64,000 nt of DNA from positions 4,380,223-4,444,222 of the forward strand of contig CM035809.1 of the NCBI GenBank assembly GCA_020466095.1. The letters are read 5' to 3'. The position numbers and the translations under genes were made by a program. This document shows positions 24,531 through 37,655 of the stretch, piece after piece (position 1 is the first letter of the stretch; each line of letters opens with the position of its first letter). The DNA is from Chlorops oryzae (taxonomy: Eukaryota; Arthropoda; Insecta; Diptera; Chloropidae). Below the pieces are notes generated by a model. The model did no database searches. It was given only the letters and a program-made list of their open reading frames with translations, and was not told the DNA's origin.

Positions 24531-26359
24531 TTTTTTTTCGTTGCACTACCCCTAAAATTCTCATTATTTGGAAAAAAAAGGAAGAAAACAAAGTAATTTA
24601 ATTTATTAAATATTAATTATATAACCACGATCTAATAGGTCTGCTCAAAACACAGGGTTGCATTGACATTAATGTTGAAAGACTTTGTCTGTTGTGAGAC
24701 GGTGCGAGATGCGAGAGGCTCTGGGTTCAATTCCCAGTTCGGTCTGTTAGTCTGTTTAGAAAATTTTATTTCATTCCATAAAAACACTTGGTTCAAAAAT
24801 GCTGTTTAAAAATGTTTAGAATTAGACTTATTCTTTCTTTTTGATCCCCTGGAAATTTAAACTAAATTTTTGTAAGTATCGATTGAAGTCAAATCAGACT
24901 CCTCGCTTTTAAAAGCATGTGCCAATTCTGTATTCCAATCTAGCTGGGAAAAGAAAGAGATCTTAAAAAGACATCAAGAATTATATCAATTCCATTTAAG
25001 TACTAAAACCCAGTCCTCGTTTGGGCGCCAGTTTGTATTTTACGGGACCAATTAAATGAACTTATGACTTTATTTCGAATATTTTATATATGAATTTCGA
25101 TTTTAGGCCCATTGTTGATAAAACTACATATATTCTAAAGGTTTTTGAGCACTTCAGTGGTATGCATTCAATCTACTTTCAGATTAAAGCAGAATCGATG
25201 GATTTCAAAAGTCTCCCCTTTTTTAATAAAAAAAAATCCTATTCTCTTACATCAGGATTTCATCTTTTAAATTCATATGTTTTTTTAATTGCCTATATAT
25301 ATTTCATTTCATGATTTCTTACAAAGATTTCTTACAAAAATTTCTTATAAAGATTTCTTACAAATCACCCAGCTTCATTTTTCATAAGGAAATATAACTC
25401 GCCAAGAAAGATCCTCAGAATTTATTTCAAATAACATAAGGACAGAAAAAAATATCAAATTTCAGCTGAATTTAAAATGTAAGCTCCAATTTTTCTGGCT
25501 TTGGGCGTCAAGCAGCCGACGACGCCACATCAAATCAAGATTCAGCGACGCTCAAAGACGACAACGTAAATCACAGACTAGCACGGACAAACAACGCAAG
25601 AAAAGTCTTTTATCATCACCGAACGAATAGGAAGAGAAAAATTGTCCCGACAAACGAACCGAGCCTTGACAGGACCAAAAAACCAAGAAAAATCCAACAA
25701 CAAAAAAAAAAAACACGGGAGAGAAAAAAAGGTCGAAAATGAAACCCTTACAAAGCTCGTCACAACGACCTGAATCGCCCAAATTGAACGGGTGTACGTG
25801 ACCAAGTGACTATGGGCGTCTACATGTGCGTGTGCTTGTGCCCTTTTCCAACGGAGTCTATCAAAACTTAATCCCTTCCTCAGATGCTTCTTCCCCACAT
25901 CCGTCCGTCCGTCCTTCATGACACCTAACCACGATAACTATGCAAAGTATTTTCGACCCCAAAACAAATGCGAGCTCAACGCAGCGCCCTCTGCCTTCAG
26001 CATTCCACACCCAAATGACCTGACGCAAGCAGAGCTGTTGACGTTCACGACGCTGAAGTCGTCCATGCCAGAGTTAAAGTCAACATCGGCGCAGTTCAAC
26101 ATAGTTTTATCTTTGTTATCAAGAGAACGATGAGAGATCCAACGAACCATAAGAAGTAACATGCTCCAGAGGCTTCCGTCGCCACTCCCACTTGCGAACG
26201 CAGTATGCCGGCTACTCTTTTAGTTGCGGGAATAACGTTGCACAGTGGAGAAATTCATGAACCCGATGAAAAATAGGTGTTTGAGAAATATTGATCCGAT
26301 CAGGGACAGCAGGTCGGACGACTTAGTGTCCGAGGAGGTACAAAAAATGACACAGTTAA
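24531..26359. other. Unassigned DNA, with a GC-richer block
   Basis: No supported gene. The block 25500-26210 is GC-richer, non-repetitive and open on both strands over 25918-26160; it could be host exon or UTR, but no family is recognisable and splice sites are not decisive. A T-arm-like hairpin (CTGGG-TTCAATT-CCCAG) is at about 24720-24736. Confidence 0.35.
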
Positions 26360-26640
26360 ACAAGGAAGGGAGTTTTAGCCAAGCGAGCCTGACAATACAA
26401 TACCCGAAACAGATATAGGTTTTAATATTTGTTTTGAAACAGGCCCGCCCCAAGACCACGCCCATTAATGCAAAGTATTCTAGAGATTTTCAAGACCATT
26501 GAGGAGCCTCATACGCAATGTTATGCTCGCTTACTCCCAAATCCGATTACTGCTTAAATATGCTTACAAAGTAAATAGACTTAATATGGAAATTCTACGA
26601 ATCCGGACCACGCCATCGATTGCGTGGTATTATAAAATTT
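26360..26640 (+). repeat. Diverged copy of the AGGCGAGCCTGAC repeat family
   Basis: GGGAGTTTTAGCCAAGCGAG, CCTGACAATACAATACCCGA and the later CCACGCCCATT align in order with the start of the repeats at 54612-55254 and, inverted, 60296-60890. Only the first part is recognisable. Confidence 0.55.
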
Positions 26641-28612
26641 CAAAACTTTGAACGCAATTTTTTCCACTGTGCGCAGTCGTTCGATTTAGAACAGTAAGTT
26701 TCTGCCGTTATTTCTTTCGTTGCGGTGCCCTATTGTTGCCTATGCTACAAATGGGGTCGATGGGCTGTTTTGGGTCGCCAGAAGGATTTTGCATTAGGGT
26801 GGCGTCAGGCAGGCCTGCTCGCAACAGCAGCGACGAAGAACAAAAGCCAACAAAGTAAGAAGAAGCAGAAAAATAATGACAGCCAACGGATGGAAGAGAG
26901 GTATAGAAGCATAACGTTCCGTTCGTTTTGCTGTGTCAGTGTCTATACGTGAATGGAATGTTAATGGCGCCCAATGTGGGGCCGCAATAGCAATACAAAC
27001 AGCAACAGAAAAAGGGAAGTGGAAGCAGCAGCAGCAGCAGTATAAAAGGCAAGGGAGCTTAGAAGGCAAAAATAAAAGCTTAAAAACCGAACTCGAACTC
27101 ACATGCATACATTCATTTTATGTATTTATGTATGTTTTTATGTATGCATGTATATATTGAGCGTCTCTTGTTTGTTATCCTGTGTCATGTTGCTTAGATA
27201 AATGGGACTTATGACTGCAGATTTCACTCGCTCGTTCTCTGATGCTAACGTGTCGATTTGTATGTGGCTGTAGCTTTTTCGACATACATACTTACATAGT
27301 TATGTATATACCATACATACATTTGTGTTCTTTCTCATTCATATGTGTGAATGGGAATGTGTGCGTCTGTGTTTATGAAATGAATGGGCAAAGTTGTTAA
27401 TATCGATTTTGTGTTCTTTGAAAAGTTGACAACTGGCAGTTGTGGCTGCTGTTTCTGCTGTTCCAAGTATTTCCCCCTCGGCTGCTCGACGTTTTGGCTT
27501 CACGGGTATTCGGCTGCTGCGTTTGCTGCTTTCTGTTGTTTATGTTTGCATAGCGACAAATTCAGGAAGCCTGAAGTTTTGAGCGCATTAAAGTCTTTAT
27601 GTTATTTTTCAGAAGAAATTAAGAGAGGACTTTATTCATTTGAACAGATCAGTTTCAAAAAAAACAAGATCTAAAAAATTTTTTTTTGAATTTTAACTTA
27701 AAAATTAAATAACTCCATTTCTTATTTTTTAAGCTTAATTGAAGCCATATAATTCGGATTTTATAAAAAATCCAGACATCTTTAGTTGGTGTAGGGCCCC
27801 ACGAGGATTCAAGAGTCTTCCAATAGTTTAACTTTAATAAGTTTTCTGTTATTCAACGATTCTGTAAACCCTATTCACAACGTTTAAACTCTTCTTGTAT
27901 ATAATGTCTGAAAGCGACATTTAGCCAGGCGAGATTTCCTATGCCTCTCTGTAATTTTTGAAAAGAAGGAGCCTTCCACATTTGGTGGGCCTAAATACCG
28001 TCAGCAGCCTATTCTAAATGAATTTTACATCTGTATCCTCCGGCGAATTATATTCCCTAAGAACGAAGTATTCTCAGCGTTACTAAAAAAAAAATTTCTA
28101 GAAAATTGTGACATTTGCTTAAAAACGTTCCAAATTCTTGCTCCCTTTATATTCGCTTCCCAAATTGTTTAGAATAGGAGAATTTATTTCAAATCCGAAG
28201 GGAAAATTCCCTGGGAATATTTGGAATTGAGCTGTTAATCAAAAGGAATTCTAGAATTGAGGGAGTACCGATAGCATTAATTGAGTTATTGAAATGGGTC
28301 GTAGTAATTTTTTTTTTGTATTATTCCAATGGTAGTTAAAGGGTAAAATAGTTGTGTCTGGAGTAACACCTCTCAAGAAAAATCATAGACTGAAACTTTC
28401 AAAAACTATTAAAAATTACCTTACATCCCGAACCATAGAAGAAGCCAAGTATAAGAAGGAGAATATAAGAGATGAAAATAAGACCTTGATATGTAGAAAT
28501 TTTTGTTGGTTCGGTCATTTAGCTTTTATCAATTGGTAAGGGCACTCCTTAAGGGATCTCTTTATTATTAACTGATTTTCAAAACCAATTTTTATTTTGT
28601 TGATTTCCCTTA
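26641..28612. other. Unassigned DNA with short CAG and GTAT repeats
   Basis: No supported gene. (CAG)5 is followed by TATAAAAG at about 27026-27048, a possible but unproven TATA motif. TATGTAT-type microsatellite lies at 27118-27155. The remainder is AT-rich with no TIR pair. Confidence 0.4.
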
Positions 28613-29068
28613 TAGGGCATTTACATATACGTTTTAACACTACTTGTTTAAGCTAAAACGACTAAGTCAAAACGGGGTGTTTACATATGCGCATGTCGTT
28701 TTGTCATTTTGTGGTTATCTTTTGTTTGCTCAACACGTGAAATATGAGCGAATATTGTAATTTAGAATAGAAGCAATTATTGAAATTGCATTTGTTTTCT
28801 ACATTGGTTGTGGAAACAACCTCACAATTTTTAAATTAGAAGTTTCAATGAACATATGTTTTGCATTTTTATAGTGATGACACTCAGATTTCGATATTTT
28901 TATCAGTTATAAGCAGGATTTATCTTGTTTAGCTACTTGTTTTAAATTAAAACAGAAAAGATTCTCGTTTTAGTTTTGATGATAAAACGGGAAAAATCTA
29001 AGTTGTTTTAGTGCTAAAACGGGCAAAGTTGCTAAAACGCGAATAAAACGGCATATGTAAACGGCCTA
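28613..29068. mobile_element. 456-bp element, TTA-flanked, TTTACATAT ends (PIF/Harbinger-like)
   Basis: The left end TAGGGCATTTACATATACG pairs with the right end, whose complement reads TAGGCCGTTTACATATGCC. The TIRs are about 24 bp with a few mismatches. TTA occurs on both sides (28610-28612 and 29069-29071), the target duplication expected of PIF/Harbinger elements. The interior is rich in AAAACG/CGTTTT words, especially near both ends, and non-coding. Confidence 0.68.
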
Positions 29069-30001
29069 TTAGAACCCTTCGTAAAATGAAACTTTAATGG
29101 AACTTATTGCAAAAATAGGAAAAAGAACTAGTAAATCAAAAAAATATATTGAGAGAGAAGAATTTTGATAACAATTTTGAGCCCTATTAAAGTCAAAGAG
29201 CTGCATAAACAAGCGATGATTTTGGAAGTTCAAATTCTCTCTCCAAAATCCGAAGAATGGCTAAGAATCTTGAGAAATTTTTTCTCGACATACACAGCCC
29301 GATTCTTAACCTTCCTGGATTTGAAGCAAACATCTCCTGTTCTGAACACACACCATAATATGGATAATAAGGGGACCACGAATTTCGGAATTTTTTTAAA
29401 AAATATCATCACATTCTTTCTTTTATTGACGCTTAGAATACATTCTTTTTGCGTGTGGAAAAATTTGCAGGGAAAAAACTAGGGAAGAATATTCGTTTGT
29501 AATTTTGCGGAAAGTATACCCTTGGGAGCGACATCCATCAGGAAGGAGACTTTGAAAATAGAACATGGGGAATAACGTACATCGGGAATTTGTCCCATCT
29601 AAAGAATTTTTTTTTTTTAAGATTCTCTAGAGGTCTTTTATGTATCATGTGCATGATAGAATTTAATTCTTGATTCTTGATTCTTGACCAGTACACAATA
29701 GTACAAATTCAGTACTTCCTCAGAAAAGATGAATTGAGAATATGTCGCTATTTTGAACGCAAAACATTGACACGACACGACCTCCCACATACAAGGCCAT
29801 CGAAAAATTGTTATTAAAGGTCGCTGAGATCAATTCAAAATAGGGAGATCGGACTTTCTACAAATGTTCCCATAGAAAAAATTTCATACACGCAACACGA
29901 ATTATCTCTATTAAGATCCATGCTTTAAATTGAGCAATGCATCAATGACTGAAAAACTATAAAGCACTCCAACATAATGTCCCTCCACTCTCTCTAAATT
30001 C
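29069..30001. other. Unassigned AT-rich DNA
   Basis: No supported gene, TIR pair or long repeat. A small (ATTCTTG)3 run is at about 29671-29690. Confidence 0.45.
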
Positions 30002-30486
30002 CAGGGACGTGAACCGGGTGGAAAATTTGCCCGGTTCGATTCGGCGGTTCAAACCGTGTTTGAACTTTTGGATTGGTTCGTCAAACCGGTTTTTCTATTT
30101 CTTTTAACCGGTTTCGACTTCGTTCATCGGTTCGAAGAAATTTCACGTTTCCCATTCCTAACGCAATTTTTTTTACCATTTAGGGTTAAAATTTGCACAA
30201 TAAAACGTTTGTGGTGTGCTACCTTGCTCATATTAGAGATAATATCGGTACTAATATCATAAGAATATCGACTTCGATTTTTTTATTTTTGCCCCATGGG
30301 AGCGACCACTGTGCATGGTTGTAGACAAAAATGAAATCCAGAAGCTTTACATAAAGGGGTTCGGTTTCGGTTCGGTTCAAACATTTATAGAAAAACTTCG
30401 GTTCGGTTAATGGTTCGGTTCGTCGGCAGATAAAAGCGATTTTCCGTTTCAAACCAGGTTCGGTTCAAACCCGGTTCACGTCCCTG
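30002..30486. mobile_element. 485-bp hAT-type MITE, CAGGGACGTGAACCGG ends
   Basis: An 18-bp perfect TIR, CAGGGACGTGAACCGGGT, occurs at the left and as its complement at the right. Perfect 8-bp target duplications CTAAATTC lie at 29994-30001 and 30487-30494. GGTTCGGTT/CCGGTT words are repeated many times inside both ends. There is no transposase, so it is non-autonomous. The boundaries are among the most secure in the window. Confidence 0.9.
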
Positions 30487-30804
30487 CTAAATTCTCTTCA
30501 ATCTTAGTTCACTCTACACTAGGAGCTAATGCAGTGAGACTACAAAGTAGAACATATTTATTGCAGATACTGGGAAGTAGTTGATGAAGAAGAATTTCCA
30601 CAACACCTTTTACTGCAATGAACTAAGTTTTCAAGGAAAATATTCTCTTCTTTAGGAAGTAATATCATTCAATCCCCAAGGGACTTAAGCTTGGTAAATC
30701 TTATCCAAATCGCTTGCTTAAAATGGTTCTAGAGATAGGTGTTCACCTCTATGGAGTATCAAAAGGGATTTTATGTCAAAATGCGTCGATAAAAGACAGC
30801 CCCA

Positions 30805-30885
30805 TGAATCTAATCTAACTTAACTTAACTTAACTGAACCGAACCAAACTGAAGCTAACCGAATCAAACCGAAACTAACCTAGAT
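30805..30885 (+). repeat. Degenerate pentamer run (ACTTA, ACCGA, ACCAA)
   Basis: A short tract of 5-bp units, AACTT repeated and then ACCGA/ACCAA variants. It resembles the 9064-9822 array in unit length and AAC/CTTA content but is shorter and more decayed. Confidence 0.7.
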
Positions 30886-31156
30886 CTCTGAAGTCCCATC
30901 TGATTATTGCATCTAAATCGGCATGATAAAGATAAGTGATAAATCACAGATTTAAAAGATAGATCTCATGCCCTAAATAATTACGGGAAATTTATATTGA
31001 ACAAAACGAAAAGGATCGCTCAACTCTGCGGATTGTAATTAAGGTCGCTTAGATCGGTTTTGAAAAAAGAAAAGAAAGTAAAATGAACCAACTTATGTCT
31101 AAAAACGAAAGCGTTTCTATGCGAAACCGTCTGAGAAAGTGAAACCCCCCAACGAG

Positions 31157-31193
<37 letters not shown>

Positions 31194-32694
31194 GATCGCT
31201 TCTTCGAGTGGAAGCTAAAGGCGGATGGTGAAATTTAAATTGGAAAGTTTATGGGGAGGTTTCGAACATGGAACTGATCATTAAGCGAAGTTATCATTAA
31301 AAAATGATGAATTTTGTACAAAAGGAAAGAGGTTTGAAGTTAATTTCTCAGATAACTTAACTGGACTCCATGTCAACGAGAAAATTTCAGTTTCAAATAA
31401 AAACAGAGAAGAGAATGTAGAGTAACCTAACACACACACACACAAGAAAAATTGTTATCATATCTTAAGGTGAACAAGATTCCGATATGGAAAGGCAAGA
31501 GAGAATTCGGATTATGATACCCGTAAGGGATGATGCCGTGGGCAATCTGCTAAAGACCCCAAACGAATACCGTACAATGAGGATCTCACATTTAAGTCAA
31601 CATTTTTCGTAGCAAAAGTAAGGTAAGCTATTTACGTAGTTCCGCCATAGTTGGTTGCGAATGTTTTTTCAACTGAACTAACAAAATTATTGAGGCCAAA
31701 GCAGAAAAATACTCGCTGCCGGTAGTTGAATACAAAAAAAAAAAAAAGAATAAAAAATGAGGGCACACGGATACACACTAAGAGCAACACAAACAGACAC
31801 ACACACAACACACACACAGTGAAAGACTCAGTCTCAAATAACCATTACGAGCAACAAATTCATGACACACAAAAAGGAAGTAATTTTCCCAAAGTTTTCG
31901 CCATGCCATGTTGTGCCACCCACAATCCACCACACAATGCCATGCCAGGCTACACCACACCGGGCGCTATCCAGCTTCATCCATGATTGGTGGTTCTGGG
32001 GAAAACTAAATTGCACTAATGTTCAGCGACAGCGACAAGCATCAACGAGCAAAACGGTGAATGATGCAGATTATTGCTGGGAAACTAGGGAGTCGGGAAA
32101 CAGACGAATGCGGTGTAATAAAGAACAAGCAACATGGGATGTACGTATGTATGTACATAGCGGTGTGGTGAAAAGCTTGGAGGTACATAGCCATGAGTGT
32201 GTATCCATCCCCTGGCATAGAATTTTCTTCAATTTTCTCGGCTAAAAGTGCTGTTCTAAGCTGCTCAAAATGAGGACATTTCATAGCATTTCATTTCGTT
32301 TCACTTTACATTTTTTCTTTTTTTTTCCCCCTCTTTTTTTGTTTTATTTTTATTTCCCCACAGCGATTTTCTTTACTGCTTTGAAAGCTCAAAGCAATTC
32401 TGTTTTAATTTAAACGGAAGCAATGCTTTAAGCATTCAAATACTCAGCACTGGGAAGTCATTTGAGATCTCAAAAGTGTGGCAAAAATGGGTCAATATTT
32501 TAAAATTTTGTCTTTTTTAACGATAATTGTAGATTTATGAACATGATTTCAGGATTCCAATTGCAAAAATACAACTCTGTATTATAAGGGTTGAAAGCAA
32601 AGATGATTTTCAAGACCAAAAATGGTACCCCCTAATTGGTTAATTGTCCGCCCTATGCTCTGACTAAGCGCTTCGGAATGAGAGTGTTATAGAT
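30886..32694. other. Unassigned DNA with microsatellites
   Basis: No supported gene. A poly-A of about 31 lies at 31160-31190. (CA)n runs occur at 31430-31443 and 31797-31820. CCATG/CACCA-rich short repeats lie at 31900-31965. Confidence 0.45.
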
Positions 32695-32698
32695 TTAA

Positions 32699-33412
32699 GG
32701 GGGTCTTCTCATTGAAAACCCGTTTTTTGGACCCTTTTTAAAAAAAATTCTTATTTGAAAACGCAAAGAATAATTGAAAACTTTTTTTATTTATTGTATT
32801 ACAAAAGGTTCAAAGTAAATAAAAAAAAAATTTTTGCCTCGATACGTGGGCTGTTCAAAAAGTAATGAGACTTCAAAGTTGGTGGTGAAAAAAAAAGGTG
32901 TTGTCACGGCGGCCACGATTCCGGGTCTCCGGAGCGTCCGAAATGGAAAAAAAACGGGGTTATAATCAGTATAGATGTAATTCTCGGGTGAACCTCAAGC
33001 TTAATTTTGTGATTTTTTTTGACAAAATGGCGGCCATTCAAAAAAAAATTTCAATTTCGGGCTTTTTTTTGTAGTTTAGTGTAAAAAAAAAAATAGTAAA
33101 AATTTTTTTAAAATTATGGTCGAGGTTCACCCGAGAATGGTGACAATTCTGCGTCGATTCCACTTTGTTTCATGAAAATCGGTTCAGTTGAACTGGAGAT
33201 ATCATGGCCACCAGTTCAAAAATCGTGGTTTCGAGATAAACGCGTTTAATGTTTGAAGCAACGCAAAAATTACTCGTTTTAGCGCAGATCTTGCTCGGCA
33301 AAGAAGGCTATATCCTCTAAACTATTTTGAATTTCAAAAAATCCTTTTAGGGGCATATTCACAACTACCCAAGCTATAAATAAATGCAAAAAAAAAAAGT
33401 CGAAAAAAAAGG
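32699..33412 (+). mobile_element. TTAA-flanked repeat family, copy with broken right end
   Basis: It starts GGGGGTCTTCTCATTGAAAA after TTAA (32695-32698) and follows the same sequence as the 55607 copy to about 33412. There the expected right TIR (TCAATGAGAAGACCCCC) is absent and unrelated sequence begins. The internal landmarks TACGTGGGCTGTTCAAAAAG and TTCTGCGTCGATTCC are present. No protein is encoded. Confidence 0.85.
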
Positions 33413-34867
33413 TTATCAAGCAATTAAATCGTAATCATAAGGTGCAGGTGTCCAAAAATGTTGACTAATTTTATTGAAAATTTTGCTCTAAAAATAAAAT
33501 ATTTACCAATGAGTACAATCAATAGCGATTTATGGCGTTATTACAGGTGGAACATAATTTTTATCTGGAAATTTGATTGAAAATTATGAACGAATGAAGC
33601 CAGATTGCGCCTATTTGGGTAACGCAATCGAACATACGCTTCCGAGGGTGGTTGCTTTCCTTATTATAAAACAACGAATAATACTGCTTTTGGAATGGTA
33701 TTTAATTTTTCCTCCCCGCAACTTGATTACACATGCAAACCCTTTGCTTTTACTCCCAAACTCCCTTTTTTTTTATCTCTTCAATCTTCAATGAGAAGTC
33801 GAACTTCACATTTCTTGAAAACTGAAAGAAAAAAAATTAAGCAATATTCAAGAATTCCACGCTCAACTGGAGAATAACAATAGAAATTCAATTCGCTGGA
33901 ATTCCAGTTAAAGTGGGTGAGCGGGGGCCGTCATATGTCTGAAGCATGGAAAACAAACTTTTTTTTTAATAAACAAAATTACAGGAAACCACTGAGCATG
34001 ACCAAAAAGAAGAATGGAGGAAGAGAAGCAAAAAAAAAAAAAAAACCAGCATCAAAATCTTTCAAATAACTGAAAAGTGCAGCTGCAGCTACGTTTTCCG
34101 AAAAAAAAAAAATCTAAAGTAGCAGGCTTTGGACGAAGAAGACGAAGCAAAACAGAAAAAATAAACAAGAAAAACGAGAAAAACTAAATAAAAAAATAGC
34201 TCAAGGGGAAAATGATATGGAGATTACCAACGAGTCGAAGGCGATTGAAGATGTCTGCTGCTGTGTTTCTTTTGCTCTGTCTTCGCCTTTCATGTTTTTT
34301 TTTTTCGAGTCTTTGGTGCTTTGGCAACATTTCTTGGTTTTTTCAATTTTAACTTTAAATTGTTGTCCAGTGATTTTTATTCATTTTTTTTTTTTTTTTA
34401 CAGTGAATTCTTTTGAAAATGGAGGATGCCTGTTATTTTTATAATTAAAGTAGCGGAATTTTCAGTCAGAAAAAGAATTAAATGCCTTTCATGATTTTCC
34501 GCAAATTTATTTCATAGAAAAGCAAACAACGACCGAAGATAGGGTCCACTTTACACTAGTGTCCAAGTATTTAAGATCATTTGTTTGGAATTTTGTAGAA
34601 TCATATGAAATAATGAAGATTTTATACAGCTAGATTTTTTTAAAACCGTATTATTTCTTTTTGGAACATTTCTCTGAATTCTTGCTATCTTTGTGGCAGC
34701 TTACAACAGTACCTACAGTATTTAATAAAATGAATTGTGAGCCACCAAAAAAATTTTTGAGTATCGTTCAGTTATATGAGAAGTTGAAAAAAAAAAATAA
34801 GGGCATCTGATTGCTTCAAAAAATTCGATAATTATGGGTTATTTCGTAAATTCGGGACGTGGAAAAT
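33413..34867. other. Unassigned AT-rich DNA
   Basis: No supported gene. Several A- and T-runs (for example 34030-34045 and 34386-34399). No TIR pair or long repeat was seen. Confidence 0.45.
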
Positions 34868-35470
34868 CGCTCTTTCTTTTTCGATCTCTTGATATCTCTA
34901 TCGCTCTCTAAACATCTCTCTCACTAAATCTCTACCTTTTTCTCAAGCTCTCTCTTTCACTCTTGCACTTTGTCGCTCTTTCGCGCTCTGCTTTGCTCTC
35001 TCTCCCACGATCTTTCTCTTGCTCTCTCTCCCTCGCTATTTCCTCTTGCTCTCTCTCACTCTCACTCTCACTCTAGCTCTCTCTCTCTCTCTAAATCTCT
35101 CTCACTCTATATCTCTCTCTAGCTCTTTCTCTCTCTCTCTCTAGATCTCTCTCACTCTATCTCTCACTCTATCTCTCCCTCTATCTCTCTCTCTCTATCT
35201 CTCTCCCTCAGCACTCTCTCAGCACTCTCTCAGCACTCTCTCTATCTCTCTCTCTCATCTCTCTCTCTTCTCAGCTCTCTCTCTCTCTCAGCTCTCTCTC
35301 TCTCAGTCTCTCTCTCTCTCTCTCTCTCTCAATCTTCTTCTCTCTAGCATCTCTCTCTTCTCTCTGTCTCTCAGCTCTCTCACTCTCTCTAGCTCTCTCA
35401 TCTCTCTCTCTCTAGCTCTCTCACTCTCTCTAGCTCTCTCACTCTCTCTAGCTCTCTCTCTCTCTCTCTA

Positions 35471-35506
<36 letters not shown>

Positions 35507-35680
35507 AGCTCTCTCTCTCTCTCTTCTAGCTCTCTCTCTCTCCTCTCTCTCTCTCTAGCTCTCTCACTCTAGCTATCTCTCTCTCTCTCTCTAGCTCTCT
35601 CTCTCTAGCTCTCTCACTCTAGCTATCTCTCTCTATCTCTCTCACTCTAGCTATCTCTCTCTCTAGCTCTCTCTCTTTTT
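34868..35680 (+). repeat. Polypyrimidine array 4 with AGCTCTCTCTC units
   Basis: About 810 bp of CTCTCT punctuated by AGCTC, AGCAC and ACTCTA, C/T on the + strand. The punctuating word (AGCTC) differs from that of array 2 (AGGATC). No gene. Confidence 0.96.
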
Positions 35681-37655
35681 TGCTTTAGTTCACCGAAAAT
35701 TTGTCGATTTTTAATTTGAAGCCTTCCCGTTTGCAAAAACCCCCAAAGCATATATCATGTTTGTCTGTACATTCGAGCGCCAACGGAACGTGGAGTCTTC
35801 AAATGAGCTAACTGAGATATTCTCGTCTCAGTTCGTAAGACTAACTGGGCTTATGGTTATGTGAGAACGTTGCATCATCGCAGAGTTGAAAGGAATTCTC
35901 TGTCGAGGTAGTTCTAGGTATACATGCTCAAGTAACGGTCTCCAGTAACCGCAACGATATGACAATTTTCTTCGAATAAGTAAGGCACGACAATGAATGC
36001 AGTATGATGAACCTGCACAAGTATATGTTATTCTGTCTCATGGAGTAAGTATCTGCGGGTTGGAAACAATTTTGTTTCTTTACATTCCCGCCGTTCAGGT
36101 CAAAATTATCCTCTCGTCGGACATAGAAGGCAGATTTAATATATTTTCTTTGTCAATTCCACCATTTGAAACATATTCTGATGAAATTCCAAACGACATC
36201 GACAATTCTCGGGCGTTCAGTTCGTTAGAAATTTGAATTTCACAAGGGAATAAGTTCAAATCTTTGGGCAAAATGTTCTGCAAGGACTATCTGCTCATAT
36301 CCATTTGAACTTGAGACAGCATCTACAGCAGCAATAGATTCCTCATTCGGAATAGAAGTCTTTCTATGTTAAGCGACTGCCTGAAGCTCGGAAAAATTTT
36401 TAAAAGGCATCACCTATCCTGAAAAAATATCGATAACCGCGAGTGCCCGGATAAGAAAATCTCTACGTTGTATTGTTTCAAATTCTTTAAGATGCATATT
36501 TTGTTCTATTCAAATATTCTTTTCAAAAAGAAAATGGAAAATTTTGACTCATTTGTTGAAATTTGTATTTCGAGAGAACGCTGCATTCTATCCAAAAAAA
36601 AAAAAAAAAAAAAATATTTTTGGTTATTTTAAGCAAGCTCCGTCACGTTTTTCGTTGATGAAATACTATCATTGATGCATGTATGCCCTGCTATACGTTT
36701 CCCATTCCGGCGAATATACAAAAAGCACACAAGAAAATGAAAACCAAGGAAGGAAGATAGCCATAATAAACGCTGCCAAGAATAGAAAGAGCAAAGTCAA
36801 AAATGCACATGAAATGCATACAAAGAACGATGGCATAGAGCTAAAATCCGAACAAAAACATTGATAAAGAAAAGAGAGAAAAAAAGCAAAGAAAATTGAA
36901 AATAAAAATGAAAATTACAATCCAAAATTGTAGAGCTTAAAAAAACAAAACAAAGATAAAGAGAAACGCTCACGTTCCGAGCAGGAATGTTCATGCGGAG
37001 AAGACACTCTTCCAAGACGCTGAACTTCATGCAGGCGAGAGAGATACAGAAAGAGAAGAGAAAGATGAACCGTGGACAGCGGAAGCGCGGGAGAGTTTAA
37101 GAGTATTGTTTTGTGTTGTCTTTGGCGGATAATGGCTTCATTATGATGTTGTTCAGTGTGGCTCGCGATCGTCATCATTGCGTTTGGGGCCTAAAATGTG
37201 TTTTTTGCCTCGAGTCTACCTATTTTTTTTTTTTTAATTTGTTCTTTTTTTTTTTTATTTCTCGTGAACAGCCAGCGTCATTTGTGTTTAGTTGCCTCGC
37301 GTTTTCTGTTTTCGATACCATTTTATTTCTGTTATTTTATCTTCTTTTTTTTTTTGACAGTTGAATGAACTCATTCTCTGACAGTGAGAAAACCTGAAAG
37401 ATACTTTGTTGTAGAAGAGTAGAAAATAAATTTGAAAAAAAAAACGAAAGAAAAAGGAAGATATCAAAAATAAGAAAAACAACAACAGAAACACGTTACC
37501 GCAATATTGAGCGCAAACATGCCTTCAATGGGAAGCTACATATGTAGGTATGTACATGAAGAGGTAAAAGTTTGCTTTTAGACAAAGACAGAAGAGCAAA
37601 AGTAGTAACAAAACTATCTCAAGAAAGTAAAATATGGATTCACAGTTTTGGGTCT
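35681..37655. other. Unassigned DNA
   Basis: No supported gene. The stretch 35760-36420 is compositionally balanced and partly open (35997-36236 on +, 36095-36283 on -), but neither frame shows a recognisable domain. A poly-A of about 20 lies at 36594-36614. Confidence 0.4.

Noticed and set aside
24678..24750. tRNA gene on the + strand
   Set aside because: There is a perfect T-arm hairpin (CTGGG-TTCAATT-CCCAG), but the acceptor, D and anticodon stems do not form and no A box is convincing.
25918..26162. Possible host exon on either strand
   Set aside because: Open on both strands but no family, start or splice evidence to choose one; left as unassigned.
27034..27050. TATA box TATAAAAG after a CAG run
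   Set aside because: Isolated word with no initiator or gene downstream that can be supported.
35997..36283. Overlapping 79- and 62-codon frames on opposite strands
   Set aside because: Neither shows a recognisable motif and their overlap suggests chance.
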